Source: CAZPEV01 sp964585635 (lineage in GTDB: Bacteria > Zixibacteria > MSB-5A5 > GN15 > JAAZOE01). Taken from it: a DNA stretch of 33,651 nucleotides. The first letter of the stretch is position 1, and each line of letters opens with the position of its first letter. The DNA lies in assembly GCA_964585635.1 (NCBI GenBank), contig CAZPEV010000012.1:1-33651 (forward strand). The letters are read 5' to 3'. Positions 7,900 to 16,545 of the stretch are shown one piece after another. Below the pieces are notes generated by a model that made no database searches, was not told the DNA's origin, and saw nothing but the letters and a program-made list of their open reading frames with translations. The translations under genes were made by a program, and so were the position numbers.

Positions 7900-9375
7900 A
7901 TGAGAAGAGCTACGGTTAGCTTGTTGTTATGCGGATGTCTATCAGGGATCCTGGCTCTCCCCGCGATGGGCGGAGGGATGGACATTCCGGGAGTCGGCGC
8001 CAAGGCCAAGAGCCTGGGCGGGGCCTTCCGGGCTATCGCCAACGACTGGTCGGCGGCCTATTACAATCCGGCCGGCCTGTTTTATGTCACCGAAAACCAG
8101 TTGACCTTCAATGAAGTATTCACCAATTACCGGGCGATGTACACTCCCGACGTGACCTATGATGGATTTCCGGTCGGCTTTTATAAGGGTGACGTTCGGA
8201 ATCGGTATGAGATTCTCTCCAATCCGACCCTGGGCGGATTTGTGAAGGTCCCCATTGGGGGCCAAGATTTCGTGACCGGCCTGGCCATCTTTCAGCCGTT
8301 TGACATGAATATCTCCTGGCAGGTATTTCAGCCGCTGAACAACGACTTCTCCCTCCCGGGGAGGCAGATCGAAAACAACTTTGACGCCGTGGCCATTAAC
8401 TGGGTCGGCGCCACCGAATTGATGGAGAACAAGCTCAGCGTCGGGGTTTCGGCCGGAGTGCTGAAGGCCGACTTGGTGTATGGCGGATTCTTCATTCGCC
8501 CCAACCCGGCCAATCCGGAGACTCCCTATTATAATCAGATTGCCAGCCGCCCCAACGAACTGATCACCGAGTGGCAACGGTCGGACGGCGAAGGGTATGC
8601 CCCCAACGTCCGGGCCGGTTTGCTGTACAAGGCCGGCCCCAAGCTGAATCTCGGCGCCTCGGTGGCGCTGGCCACCAACGTCACCGTCGAGGGTGACACC
8701 TATTTTGAATACTACATGCCGGATATCCCCTCCTATCACAGCCGCAACGACGTCAACGTCTATCCCGACTCCATCTTCTTCATTCTCTCCTCCGGGGCCA
8801 AACTGCAGGGGAGCGGGCGCTTCAAGGCGGACCTCAAGCTGCCCGGGCAGATAGCCGCCGGGGCGGCCTATCTCGTCAACGACAAGCTGAGGCTATCGGG
8901 GGATCTGCAATACACCCTTTGGTCCCGCTTCAACGGATATAATTTCAAATACACGATACTCGATCGTCTGTCGCGCAACGATACCCTCAACGTCTGGCTG
9001 CAGCGGAACATGTCGGTTCCGGTCGACTGGCGGAATACTCTGCGGGGAGCGATTGGCGCCGAATATGTCTATTCGACCATGCTGCGGCTCCGCGGCGGAT
9101 ATGCCCTCGATCAATCGGCCTTCGGGAACGGCGCGCTGCACCCCGCCTTCTTCGATCCCGGTACCAGGCAAAGCTTCAACTTGGGCGTGGGGCTGGTGTT
9201 TGAAAACATCATGCTGGATCTGGCGACCGAATATGTCCGCCATCCGCAGGTGACCGACCGCGGCAACGTCTATCTGGCCGGCGACGGGGGGGTCGACAAT
9301 ATCGTGGATAATCTGGCCGGCACCTATAGCGGTTCGGCCTGGGAATCGATTGTGCAGTTTACGGTCCGGTTCTAA
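7900..9375 (+). CDS. FadL/OmpP1/TodX-family outer-membrane beta-barrel protein
   Basis: This 491-residue protein has a signal peptide (hydrophobic residues 6-22) followed by MDIPGVGAKAKSLGGAFRA and AYYNPAGL. That pattern of a conserved N-terminal plug with an NPAG motif is characteristic of the FadL/TodX family of hydrophobic-compound channels. The rest alternates polar and apolar residues as expected for a beta-barrel and ends in QFTVRF, with the terminal Phe recognised by the BAM machinery. The ATG at 7900 has GGAG about seven nt upstream. It has its own promoter and is followed 12 nt later by a lipoprotein gene, so the two probably form one transcript. Its substrate is unknown; long-chain fatty acids or hydrocarbons would be typical for the family. 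Confidence 0.85.
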   Translation: MRRATVSLLLCGCLSGILALPAMGGGMDIPGVGAKAKSLGGAFRAIANDWSAAYYNPAGLFYVTENQLTFNEVFTNYRAMYTPDVTYDGFPVGFYKGDVRNRYEILSNPTLGGFVKVPIGGQDFVTGLAIFQPFDMNISWQVFQPLNNDFSLPGRQIENNFDAVAINWVGATELMENKLSVGVSAGVLKADLVYGGFFIRPNPANPETPYYNQIASRPNELITEWQRSDGEGYAPNVRAGLLYKAGPKLNLGASVALATNVTVEGDTYFEYYMPDIPSYHSRNDVNVYPDSIFFILSSGAKLQGSGRFKADLKLPGQIAAGAAYLVNDKLRLSGDLQYTLWSRFNGYNFKYTILDRLSRNDTLNVWLQRNMSVPVDWRNTLRGAIGAEYVYSTMLRLRGGYALDQSAFGNGALHPAFFDPGTRQSFNLGVGLVFENIMLDLATEYVRHPQVTDRGNVYLAGDGGVDNIVDNLAGTYSGSAWESIVQFTVRF

Positions 9376-9387
9376 CGGAGGATATAC

Positions 9388-10674
9388 ATGAAGGGCAAGT
9401 ACTTTATCATAGTTCTGGCGGCGGCGCTGGGCGTCTTGCTGATTACCGGATGCGCCGACAAGACCAACAACAATCCCACCCGGCCGGGCACTCCCCCGCA
9501 GGGGTATGTGTTCAAGCAAAATCACCATTCCTACTCGATCTTCTTTTCGACCAATAACGATCACCCGGGCGGCGAGCATGGCGATAAGCCGTATAACGCC
9601 TATACTCCGCCGGGTTACCTGGATTCCGCCGGGGGTCGATTCCCGGTTCTGTACTTGCTGCCCCCCTTCCGCTCGGACGAACTGTACTATTTCGAGCATG
9701 GCTTGGCTCAGGTGGCCGACCGTCTGATCGCCGAGGGTAAGATTATCCCCATGATTATCGTCGCGGTCGATGGTCGTTCCCTTCTGGGCGGATCCTTCTA
9801 CGTCGATTCGCCGCGGCAGGGCCGCTTTGCGACCGCCCTGGTGACGGATACATCCTATACCGTTCCCCGGTTTGACAACTTGGGTCGGCTGCTGAATGTC
9901 ACCTATTTAGCGCCGTCGCTGATCAGCCGGATCGACAACATTTTCCGCACCGTGCCGGAAAGCCGATTCCGGGCTATCGGCGGGATCGGCATGGGTGGCT
10001 ACGGCGCCGCCCGCCTGGCCCTGACGACCGACAAGTTCAGCTCCGTCTCGGCGATCAACGCCCCGCTCGATTTTGACGGCACCGGCAGCGGCGGCTTCAG
10101 ATCCCTGTTCAGCCAGGTGTATCCGGCCGGTTCACAATGGAGCATCGTCGACACCTCCCTGCACAACCGGGCGATGTCGCTGCTGGTATCGGCGGCGGCG
10201 GCCTTTTCGCCCCAGCACCAGGCGTTCTATGTGGATTCCGTCCACAGCCTGGTGGGCGTCGATGTGATCTCCTATACGGTTACCGATTCGCTTACTCCCA
10301 CCGACAAGCAATCATATTTGCCCCGACACTTTGCCTATATGCCGTTTGATTCCACCGGCCTCATCAATGATGAGATCTGGCAAATATGGATGAACAACAA
10401 TATCGACTACCTCTACCAGCAGGCCGACGGCATTGATCAGAACCGTTTCCGGCTGATGCGGAAACTGATGGTCACGACCGGGTATGATGAGTACTTGTTC
10501 AACGACCAGATGAACGCCTTTGTCGCATTCCTTCGCGCCAACAATATGACTTTCGACGAAAAGACGATGACCGGAACGACCTTGGCTGCCGCTGGAGCCG
10601 ACCGGTACTTATATGACCTGTTGGAGGACGTGCTGATCTTCCATTCCGAGGCTTTCAAAGCCGCCGGTTGGTAA
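9388..10674 (+). CDS. Lipoprotein with esterase (alpha/beta-hydrolase) fold lacking the nucleophile serine
   Basis: The N-terminus is a lipoprotein signal with the lipobox LITGC (Cys22). The rest looks like the putative esterase family (Fes/EstD type): YTPPGYLDSAGGRFPVLYLL (residues 72-91) is the usual ester-hydrolase opening. The nucleophile elbow, normally GxSMGGYGA, reads GIGMGGYGA, so Gly201 (codon GGC, 9988-9990) replaces Ser. The usual oxyanion His-Gly after the strand is also replaced by Pro-Pro. A His near the C-terminus (IFHSEAF) may be the old catalytic one. The protein is therefore probably non-catalytic, perhaps a binding protein. GGAGG lies six nt before the ATG. It is co-transcribed with the FadL-like gene and followed by a strong terminator. 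Confidence 0.78.
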   Translation: MKGKYFIIVLAAALGVLLITGCADKTNNNPTRPGTPPQGYVFKQNHHSYSIFFSTNNDHPGGEHGDKPYNAYTPPGYLDSAGGRFPVLYLLPPFRSDELYYFEHGLAQVADRLIAEGKIIPMIIVAVDGRSLLGGSFYVDSPRQGRFATALVTDTSYTVPRFDNLGRLLNVTYLAPSLISRIDNIFRTVPESRFRAIGGIGMGGYGAARLALTTDKFSSVSAINAPLDFDGTGSGGFRSLFSQVYPAGSQWSIVDTSLHNRAMSLLVSAAAAFSPQHQAFYVDSVHSLVGVDVISYTVTDSLTPTDKQSYLPRHFAYMPFDSTGLINDEIWQIWMNNNIDYLYQQADGIDQNRFRLMRKLMVTTGYDEYLFNDQMNAFVAFLRANNMTFDEKTMTGTTLAAAGADRYLYDLLEDVLIFHSEAFKAAGW

Positions 10675-10696
10675 TCGGGAACGTGGAGTAGATTTG

Positions 10697-10731
10697 GGCC
10701 GGGTGGGCATCTGCCGCCCGGCCTTTTTATT
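10697..10731 (+). terminator. Strong intrinsic terminator after the pseudo-esterase gene
   Basis: The stem GGCCGGGTGG (10697-10706) pairs with CCGCCCGGCC (10714-10723), 10 bp with one G-T wobble, around the loop GCATCTG. TTTTTATT follows directly. The T-tract runs into the ATG of bshB1 at 10732. Confidence 0.85.
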
Positions 10732-11445
10732 ATGCCGACCTATGATCTCATATCCATCGGAGCCCATCCCGACGACGTCGAGGTCGGATCGGGCGGGGTG
10801 CTGATCAAGCTGGCTCAAACCGGCCGCAAGATCGGTATAATCTACCTGACGGCGGGCGAAATGGGGACCGGCGGAGATGCCGAGACCCGCCGACAGGAAG
10901 CCCAAGCGGCGGCGGACACGATGGGGGCCGACCTGCTGCGGACCTATGATTGGGGCGATACCGCCCTGGCCGATACCTACGAGCGGCGGTTGGTGCTCGC
11001 GGCCGATCTCCGTCGCTTTCACCCGATGGTGATCCTTTGCCCCTCCCCCTGGATCGGGCATGGCCGCCGTCAATCACACGCCGACCATGTCGCCTGCGGA
11101 CAGATCGTCATCAACGCTGCCAACCTGGCCTCCCTGAAAAAGGTGCGCGTGGAGGGTGAGCCGCATCGTGTCCGGCAACTCTTCCACTATTTCTTGCCGC
11201 CCGGCATGCCCCCGCACTTTGTGGTCGATATTACCAGCCAATTCGAGGCCTGGATCGAGGCCCTCAAATGCCACCGCAGTCAGTTCTTGAATCCGGAAAA
11301 GAGCCGGGATTATATCTGGGCTTTGGAGAGCATCGCCCGCTCTTTCGGCCTGATGGCCGGGGTCAAATATGGGCAGGGATTTGCCGCCGACCAGACACTC
11401 CTGATTGACGATCCTTTTGATCTGGCCAAGGGGGACCGATTCTGA
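10732..11445 (+). CDS. bshB1: BshB1-type N-acetylglucosaminyl-malate deacetylase (bacillithiol synthesis)
   Basis: This is a 237-residue PIG-L/LmbE-family zinc deacetylase. BshB1 removes the acetyl group from GlcNAc-malate, the second step of bacillithiol synthesis. It shows the zinc motif AHPDD (11-15), ETRRQEAQAAADTMG, the third metal ligand region SHADH, and the BshB1-like tail (HRSQF, VKYGQGF). Length matches the family (about 235). Residue 1 is the natural start, since the strand before AHPDD begins at once. No ribosome-binding site is visible; the ATG sits directly on the T-tract of the preceding terminator. No bshA or bshC is present in the window. Other LmbE-type sugar deacetylases are the main alternative. 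Confidence 0.83.
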   Translation: MPTYDLISIGAHPDDVEVGSGGVLIKLAQTGRKIGIIYLTAGEMGTGGDAETRRQEAQAAADTMGADLLRTYDWGDTALADTYERRLVLAADLRRFHPMVILCPSPWIGHGRRQSHADHVACGQIVINAANLASLKKVRVEGEPHRVRQLFHYFLPPGMPPHFVVDITSQFEAWIEALKCHRSQFLNPEKSRDYIWALESIARSFGLMAGVKYGQGFAADQTLLIDDPFDLAKGDRF

Positions 11446-11671
11446 GACCGTCGAATCTGTCATCTGGAACCTGACCAGGAGGTGATGGCCGGCGCCGAAC
11501 GGGAACAAAACCCGGCCCAAAGGCATTCTGTTTGTGTGAAAATGAAAGGGTCAGACGATCGCGCCCATGGCTGTCACCGGGGAATCCGAAAGAACGGGAA
11601 AGCCCTCGTTTCACGATGGGTCAATTGGCATAACCTGCTCTCTTTCAATGGATTTAGGGCAGAGAAAGTGC

Positions 11672-11700
11672 TTGACACTAACCAAGCGATTACATACTTT
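11672..11700 (+). promoter_or_regulatory. Consensus sigma-70-type promoter of the yceD-rpmF-plsX-fab-rnc operon
   Basis: TTGACA (11672-11677), 17-nt spacer, TACTTT (11695-11700), with GAAAGTGC directly before the -35 box. The predicted start at about 11705-11709 coincides with the first ATG of yceD (11709), so the message would have essentially no leader. Confidence 0.75.
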
Positions 11701-11708
11701 GGTATGCT

Positions 11709-12218
11709 ATGATGCTCGATTTGCGAGCCTTGACCGATTTCCCGGCCCGCGTGACACTCGAGGAAGATGCTGCCCGGTTGGGCGTTTCTGTTTATGGGAT
11801 GTCGCTGGTCGGGGATGTTCGGGTCGTTCTTGACGTGGTCAAGAGCGATCATATCTATTTCGGAACCGGGCAGGCCGTCTGCGACGCCCAGTTCGAATGC
11901 TCGCGATGCCTGGAGCCGTTCCGGACCATGATGCGCGGCGAGGTTGAGTTTTCCATTCAGGAAATCGACCCCGCCCAACCCGTCGACCGCGATGAGATAC
12001 CGGAAACGGAACTGGTGATACCGGCCGCCGCATCGCAGGTGGATATAACCGGACCGGTGCGGGAGGCGTTGCTGTTGGAAATACCGCTTAAGCCGTTGTG
12101 CGCCGAGGACTGCCGTGGCTTGTGTCCGCGTTGTGGCGTCAATCGCAACGAGCGGGAATGTTCCTGTCGCGCCGAAAGCTCCGACCCCCGCTGGGACGGG
12201 CTGCGCGACTTGTTGTAG
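11709..12218 (+). CDS. yceD: YceD/DUF177 family protein, first gene of the fatty-acid operon
   Basis: This 169-residue protein of the YceD/DUF177 family is almost always encoded next to rpmF. In plants and E. coli the family is linked to large-subunit rRNA metabolism. Visible are CSRC (Cys64, Cys67) and the C-terminal cysteine-rich signature CAEDCRGLCPRCG followed by CSC (Cys131, 135, 139, 142, 151, 153), which probably bind zinc. The frame starts with two consecutive ATGs (11709, 11712). The frame of an earlier ATG at 11704 stops at once, and there is no ribosome site because the promoter is immediately upstream. rpmF follows after 40 nt. Confidence 0.92.
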   Translation: MMLDLRALTDFPARVTLEEDAARLGVSVYGMSLVGDVRVVLDVVKSDHIYFGTGQAVCDAQFECSRCLEPFRTMMRGEVEFSIQEIDPAQPVDRDEIPETELVIPAAASQVDITGPVREALLLEIPLKPLCAEDCRGLCPRCGVNRNERECSCRAESSDPRWDGLRDLL

Positions 12219-12258
12219 ATATCGGGCCTAATCCGGTGTGATCGAATAAGGAGAACCT

Positions 12259-12435
12259 ATGCCACTGCCGAAAAGAAGACACTCCCGCGCCCGCGGGCGC
12301 AGACGGCGCACCCATTGGACGCTGTCGGCCCCTGCCGTGGTCGAATGTAATCATTGTCATCAGCCCAAGCTGTCGCACCATATCTGTCCCAATTGCGGGT
12401 ATTACCGGGATATGGAGGTTGTGGCCCATAAGTAG
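12259..12435 (+). CDS. rpmF: 50S ribosomal protein L32 (bL32)
   Basis: This short gene encodes 58 residues. It begins MPLPKRRHSRARGRRRR, the basic start typical of bL32, and carries a zinc ribbon of two CxxC pairs (Cys30/Cys33 in CNHC and Cys43/Cys46 in CPNC). AAGGAG lies five nt upstream of the ATG. It sits between yceD and plsX, its usual place in bacteria, linking ribosome synthesis with lipid synthesis. Length is normal for the zinc-containing form. Confidence 0.96.
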   Translation: MPLPKRRHSRARGRRRRTHWTLSAPAVVECNHCHQPKLSHHICPNCGYYRDMEVVAHK

Positions 12436-12461
12436 CGGCCCCGACCGGAATCACAAATCAG

Positions 12462-13541
12462 ATGACGGGATCAGGCGTACTCAGATTGGCCTTGGATGTC
12501 ATGGGGACCGACAGCGGCCCCGGTATCATCATCAGCGGCGGCGTCGAGGCGGCGCGGCAGTATGGGCCGTCGGTGACCATCGTCCTGGTCGGTCGGGGCG
12601 AGATTATCGAAGCCGAGTTAAAGATGCTGCGCGATCTTCCGGGCAATCTGGAAATTCATCACGCCGAGGAAGAGGTCTCGATGCATGATTCCCCGGCCGA
12701 CGCCGTGCGGCGGAAGAAGACGTCCATCGCCGAGGCGATCCGCCTGCACAAAGAGGGGTTGGTCGATGCCGTGGTGTCGCCGGGCAACACCGGCGCCGTC
12801 ATGGGAACGGCCATGCTGAACCTGGGCCGTCTGCGCGAGGTCAAGCGTCCGGCAATCGCTTCGTTTTTCCCCGCCATCGATAAGCGCTGGGTGGTGTTTC
12901 TCGACGTCGGCGCCAATGTCGACTGCAAACCGATCCACTTGTATCAGTTCGCCATCATGGGATCGATTGTCTCCGGCCACATGTTTGACTATGAGCGGCC
13001 CCGGATCGGCCTGTTGTCGATTGGCGAGGAAAAGAGCAAGGGGAACGAGTTGGTGCTGGAGACCCACGCGCTGCTGAAGAAGAATACCGCGCTCAATTTT
13101 ACCGGCAATATCGAGGGGCGCGACATTCTGATGGGGAAGGCCGACGTCATCGTCTCCGACGGTTTCGTCGGGAATATCGTGCTCAAGTTTGCCGAGTCGA
13201 TCGAAGGGTATCTGACGCACTCCATCCGCCGCCAAGTATCGTCCAATCTCTTCTCGCGGGTTGGCGCCATGCTGATGAGCCCATTCTTGCGGCGACTGCG
13301 TAATATGTTTGACTACGCCGAATACGGGGGCGCGCCGCTTTTAGGAATCAACGGCGTCTGTATCATCTGTCACGGCGGGTCATCCAGCAAGGCGATCCGT
13401 CAGGGGCTGATGGTGGCGCGCGAGATGGTGGATCGCCAGGTCAATCAAAAGATTGAAGCCGAACTTTTGGCCGGGCGCAACGGCGACGGCGTCTTCAGCG
13501 ATTATAATATGAACGGGGACGTCTCGTCTCAGACTGGCTGA
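12462..13541 (+). CDS. plsX: Phosphate acyltransferase PlsX
   Basis: PlsX turns acyl-ACP and phosphate into acyl-phosphate for phospholipid synthesis and works at the inner face of the membrane. The 359-residue protein opens with LALDVMGTDSGP (usually ALDVMGGD) and carries AVVSPGNTGAVMGTAM, RPAIASFFP, LLSIGEEKSKGNE, VSDGFVGNIVLK and YGGAPLLGINGVCIICHG, all diagnostic. Length is close to the usual 330-350. The ribosome site before the ATG is weak, which fits coupling to rpmF 26 nt upstream. fabH follows after 26 nt. Confidence 0.96.
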   Translation: MTGSGVLRLALDVMGTDSGPGIIISGGVEAARQYGPSVTIVLVGRGEIIEAELKMLRDLPGNLEIHHAEEEVSMHDSPADAVRRKKTSIAEAIRLHKEGLVDAVVSPGNTGAVMGTAMLNLGRLREVKRPAIASFFPAIDKRWVVFLDVGANVDCKPIHLYQFAIMGSIVSGHMFDYERPRIGLLSIGEEKSKGNELVLETHALLKKNTALNFTGNIEGRDILMGKADVIVSDGFVGNIVLKFAESIEGYLTHSIRRQVSSNLFSRVGAMLMSPFLRRLRNMFDYAEYGGAPLLGINGVCIICHGGSSSKAIRQGLMVAREMVDRQVNQKIEAELLAGRNGDGVFSDYNMNGDVSSQTG

Positions 13542-13567
13542 GCGAAGGGCCGGCGGAACAGACAACT

Positions 13568-14551
13568 ATGGTAAAAGCAAAGATCATCGGCCTTGGCTCC
13601 TACACTCCGGAGAGGGTGCTGACCAACGCCGATTTTGAAAAGATGGTCGAAACCTCGGACGAGTGGATTGTCACCCGGACCGGCATACGGGAGCGGCGGA
13701 TCGCCGCCCCCGACGAGGATACCTCGGACATGTGCGTCAGGGCGGCCGAGGCGGCTTTGGACGACGCCGGAATAACCGCGGCCGATATCGATCTGATCTT
13801 GGCCGGCACCGTGACGCCCGATTTCCGATTGCCCTCGATGGCCTGCATGATCCAAAAAAAGCTGGGCGCCGTCAACGCCGCCGCCATGGATATCGCCGCC
13901 GCCTGCGCCGGGTTCATCTTCGGGTTGTCCACCGCCCAGGCCTATATCAAGAGCGGCGTTTTTAAGCGGGTCTTGGTTTTCGGAGCCGAAAAGCTCAGTT
14001 CCATTACCAATTACAGCGATCGCAACACCTGCGTACTGTTCGGCGACGCCGCCGGCGCCGCGGTTGTGGCCCAATCGCCCGACGACAGCGGCATCCTGGC
14101 CACCTATATCCGATCGGACGGCCGCTTCGACGACTTGCTGAATATCCCCGCCGGGGGTACGCATTCGCCGTTCGGCCGCGACGGCAATTTCGACTACCGG
14201 CTGACCGCCATTCGGATGAAAGGGAATGAGATTTATAAGCATGCCGTGCGATTCATGGGGGATGCCGCCCTGAAGGTGATCGGCGACGCCGGACTCACCC
14301 CGGACCAGATCGATCTGTTGGTCCCGCATCAGGCCAACATCCGGATTATTCAGGCCACCGCCAAGCGGCTGGGACTGCCGATGGACAAGGTCTACCTGAA
14401 TATCGATCGCTTCGGCAATACCTCGGCCGCTTCGGTGCCGTTGGCCCTTGACGAGGCGGTCCGCCAGGGACGAATCAAGAAAGGGGATCATGTGGTCAGC
14501 GTGGCCTTCGGCGGCGGCCTGACCTGGGGAGCAGTGCTCTTCCGCTGGTAA
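13568..14551 (+). CDS. fabH: 3-oxoacyl-ACP synthase III (FabH)
   Basis: FabH starts fatty-acid synthesis by condensing acyl-CoA with malonyl-ACP. The 327-residue protein has the complete Cys-His-Asn triad: Cys113 in AAACAGF, His254 in VPHQANIRI and Asn284 in RFGNTSAAS. The N-terminal SDEWIVTRTGIRERR is typical. Only a weak ribosome site is visible before the ATG. It lies between plsX and fabD, four nt before the latter, so the two are probably coupled. Confidence 0.97.
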   Translation: MVKAKIIGLGSYTPERVLTNADFEKMVETSDEWIVTRTGIRERRIAAPDEDTSDMCVRAAEAALDDAGITAADIDLILAGTVTPDFRLPSMACMIQKKLGAVNAAAMDIAAACAGFIFGLSTAQAYIKSGVFKRVLVFGAEKLSSITNYSDRNTCVLFGDAAGAAVVAQSPDDSGILATYIRSDGRFDDLLNIPAGGTHSPFGRDGNFDYRLTAIRMKGNEIYKHAVRFMGDAALKVIGDAGLTPDQIDLLVPHQANIRIIQATAKRLGLPMDKVYLNIDRFGNTSAASVPLALDEAVRQGRIKKGDHVVSVAFGGGLTWGAVLFRW

Positions 14552-14555
14552 ACCT

Positions 14556-15491
14556 ATGGGCAAAGTGGCATGGATATTTCCCGGGCAAGCCTCGCAGTAC
14601 GTCGGCATGGGACGCGAACTGTATGAGCAATCCGATCAGGTGCGCGGGTACTACCGGCTGGCCTCCGACTTGCTCGGCGATGACCTCGCCCGCATTTCGT
14701 TTGACGGGCCGTCGGATAAGTTAAAACAGACGATTTTTACCCAGCCGGCGATTCTGATTCATTCGCTGGCGCTGCTGCGCTGGGGAGGTTCACGGCTGCC
14801 GCAACCGGCTTATACGGCCGGGCACAGCCTGGGAGAATATGCGGCCTTGGCCGCGGCCGGGGCTCTTCGTTTTGAGGACGCCATCACCGCTGTTTGCACC
14901 AGGGCCCAATTGATGGAGCGGGCCTGCCTGGCCAACCCCGGCACGATGGCCGCGATCCTGGCGCTGGCCGACGACCAACTCGAACAGGTTTGCCGTCAAG
15001 CCTCGGCCGTCGGGATTGTCGCCATGGCGAACATCAACTCCACCCTTCAGGTGGCACTTTCGGGCGAGCCGGCGGCGGTTGCCGAGGCCTGTCGTCTGGC
15101 GCTGGAGGTGGGTGCGAAACGAGCCGTCATGCTTGAGGTCGGGGGAGCCTTTCATTCCCCCCTGATGGCGTCGTCGTCGGCCGGGATGGCGGCCTGTCTT
15201 AACAGTTTGGCAATCACCGACGCCGATCCGCCGGTGGTGGCCAACGTGACCGCCCGGCCGGTGCGTCGGGCCGATGAAATTCGCCGGCTGCTGGTGGAAC
15301 AAATTACCTCCCCGGTGCGATGGCGCGACACCCTCGCCTATTTCAAAGATGAGGGCGTCGACACCATCATCGAGATCGGTCCCGGCAAGGTGCTGACCGG
15401 TCTGGCCAAGCGGGATCTTCCGGGGGTGACATTATATAATGTGGACAAGCCGGCCGACCTGGAGCAGGTCGAGGCGGCTGCGGCACGATAA
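14556..15491 (+). CDS. fabD: Malonyl-CoA:ACP transacylase (FabD)
   Basis: FabD loads malonyl groups onto ACP. The 311-residue protein shows IFPGQASQYVGMG (usually FPGQGSQ, so one Gly is Ala), the nucleophile Ser91 in GHSLGEY, and His200 in GAFHSPLM. SPVRW and IEIGPGKVLTGL near the C-terminus complete the family pattern. The gene starts four nt after fabH and precedes fabG by 14 nt. Length is normal. Confidence 0.97.
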   Translation: MGKVAWIFPGQASQYVGMGRELYEQSDQVRGYYRLASDLLGDDLARISFDGPSDKLKQTIFTQPAILIHSLALLRWGGSRLPQPAYTAGHSLGEYAALAAAGALRFEDAITAVCTRAQLMERACLANPGTMAAILALADDQLEQVCRQASAVGIVAMANINSTLQVALSGEPAAVAEACRLALEVGAKRAVMLEVGGAFHSPLMASSSAGMAACLNSLAITDADPPVVANVTARPVRRADEIRRLLVEQITSPVRWRDTLAYFKDEGVDTIIEIGPGKVLTGLAKRDLPGVTLYNVDKPADLEQVEAAAAR

Positions 15492-15505
15492 CCGATCGGG
15501 AGAAT

Positions 15506-16246
15506 ATGACATTGACGGGAAAAACGGCGCTGGTCACCGGCGCGGCGCGGGGAATCGGACGGGCGATCGCCGAAAAATTGGCCTCGCTGGGAGCCCAGGT
15601 AGTGATCTCGGACGTCCTGGCCGAACAGGCGCAGCAGACGGCCCAGGAGTTGTCCGATCAGGGATATCAGGCCATGGCGGTCCCCTGCGACGTGACGCGG
15701 CCCGATGACGTCGAGCGGATGGTTCAGGCCGCCGTCGACCGTTTCGGAACTCTCGACATCCTGGTGAACAACGCCGGCATCACGCGGGACGGTTTACTCA
15801 TCCGGCTGACACCGGAGAGCTGGGATCTGGTGATGAGCATCAACCTGAAAGGGGCCTTCCTGGCCAGCCAGTCCGCCTCGCGGATCATGATGAAAGCGCG
15901 TTCGGGGAAAATTATCAATATCAGCTCGGTCGTCGGCCTGATGGGGAACGCCGGCCAAAGCAACTACGCGGCCTCGAAGGCGGGACTGATCGGATTGACG
16001 AAATCTTTGGCCAAAGAGCTTGCCGGCCGGGGCATCACCGTCAATGCCGTGGCGCCGGGATATATCGCCACCTCGATGACGGAACAACTGCCGGAGGCGG
16101 CCAAGGAGGCCTTTCTCGGCGCCATTCCCCTGAAGCGGGCCGGAACCGCGGCCGACGTCGCGGCGGCGGTGGCCTTCCTGGCCTCGCCGGAGGCGGACTA
16201 TATTACCGGGCAGGTGATTCAGGTGGACGGCGGCATGGTCATGTAA
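15506..16246 (+). CDS. fabG: 3-oxoacyl-ACP reductase (FabG)
   Basis: FabG reduces beta-ketoacyl-ACP with NADPH. The 246-residue SDR shows TGAARGIGRAIA (11-22), NNAGITRDGLL, and the catalytic Ser141, Tyr154 and Lys158 in SSVVGLMGNAGQSNYAASK. It ends in TGQVIQVDGGMVM, the usual FabG end. It lies between fabD and acpP, and SDRs at this position in this operon are almost always FabG. Confidence 0.96.
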   Translation: MTLTGKTALVTGAARGIGRAIAEKLASLGAQVVISDVLAEQAQQTAQELSDQGYQAMAVPCDVTRPDDVERMVQAAVDRFGTLDILVNNAGITRDGLLIRLTPESWDLVMSINLKGAFLASQSASRIMMKARSGKIINISSVVGLMGNAGQSNYAASKAGLIGLTKSLAKELAGRGITVNAVAPGYIATSMTEQLPEAAKEAFLGAIPLKRAGTAADVAAAVAFLASPEADYITGQVIQVDGGMVM

Positions 16247-16288
16247 GCAACGTATGTTGATAGACGTTTTCACTTAAAGGAGTATGCC

Positions 16289-16525
16289 ATGGATGTTGAA
16301 AAGAAAGTCAAAGAAATTGTCATGGACAAGTTGAACGTGACGGCCGAGCAGGTGACCGACAAGGCCTCCTTTGTGGAGGACCTCGGAGCTGATTCGCTGG
16401 ATCAGGCGGAACTGGTGCTGGCCCTCGAAGACGAGTTCAACCTGCAAATCTCGGACAAAGATTCGGAGAGCATCCGCACGGTCGGGAATGCTGTCGCGTA
16501 CATCAAGGAGCATGTGAAGCCGTAA
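16289..16525 (+). CDS. acpP: Acyl carrier protein
   Basis: This 78-residue acidic protein carries the growing acyl chain on a phosphopantetheine attached to Ser36 in GADSLD. The sequence follows the four-helix ACP pattern (VEKKVKEIVMDKL, ELVLALEDEF, AVAYIKEH). A strong ribosome site, AAAGGAG, sits six nt before the ATG, in keeping with the high expression of ACP. It is placed between fabG and fabF as in many bacteria. Confidence 0.98.
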   Translation: MDVEKKVKEIVMDKLNVTAEQVTDKASFVEDLGADSLDQAELVLALEDEFNLQISDKDSESIRTVGNAVAYIKEHVKP

Positions 16526-16545
16526 CGGCGGGGAAGTCATTGCGG

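Noticed and set aside
11446..11708. Search for an RNA gene or small protein between bshB1 and yceD
   Set aside because: The 76-codon frame at 11482 is low in protein-like features, and no tRNA or known riboswitch pattern was visible; only the promoter at its right end is supported.
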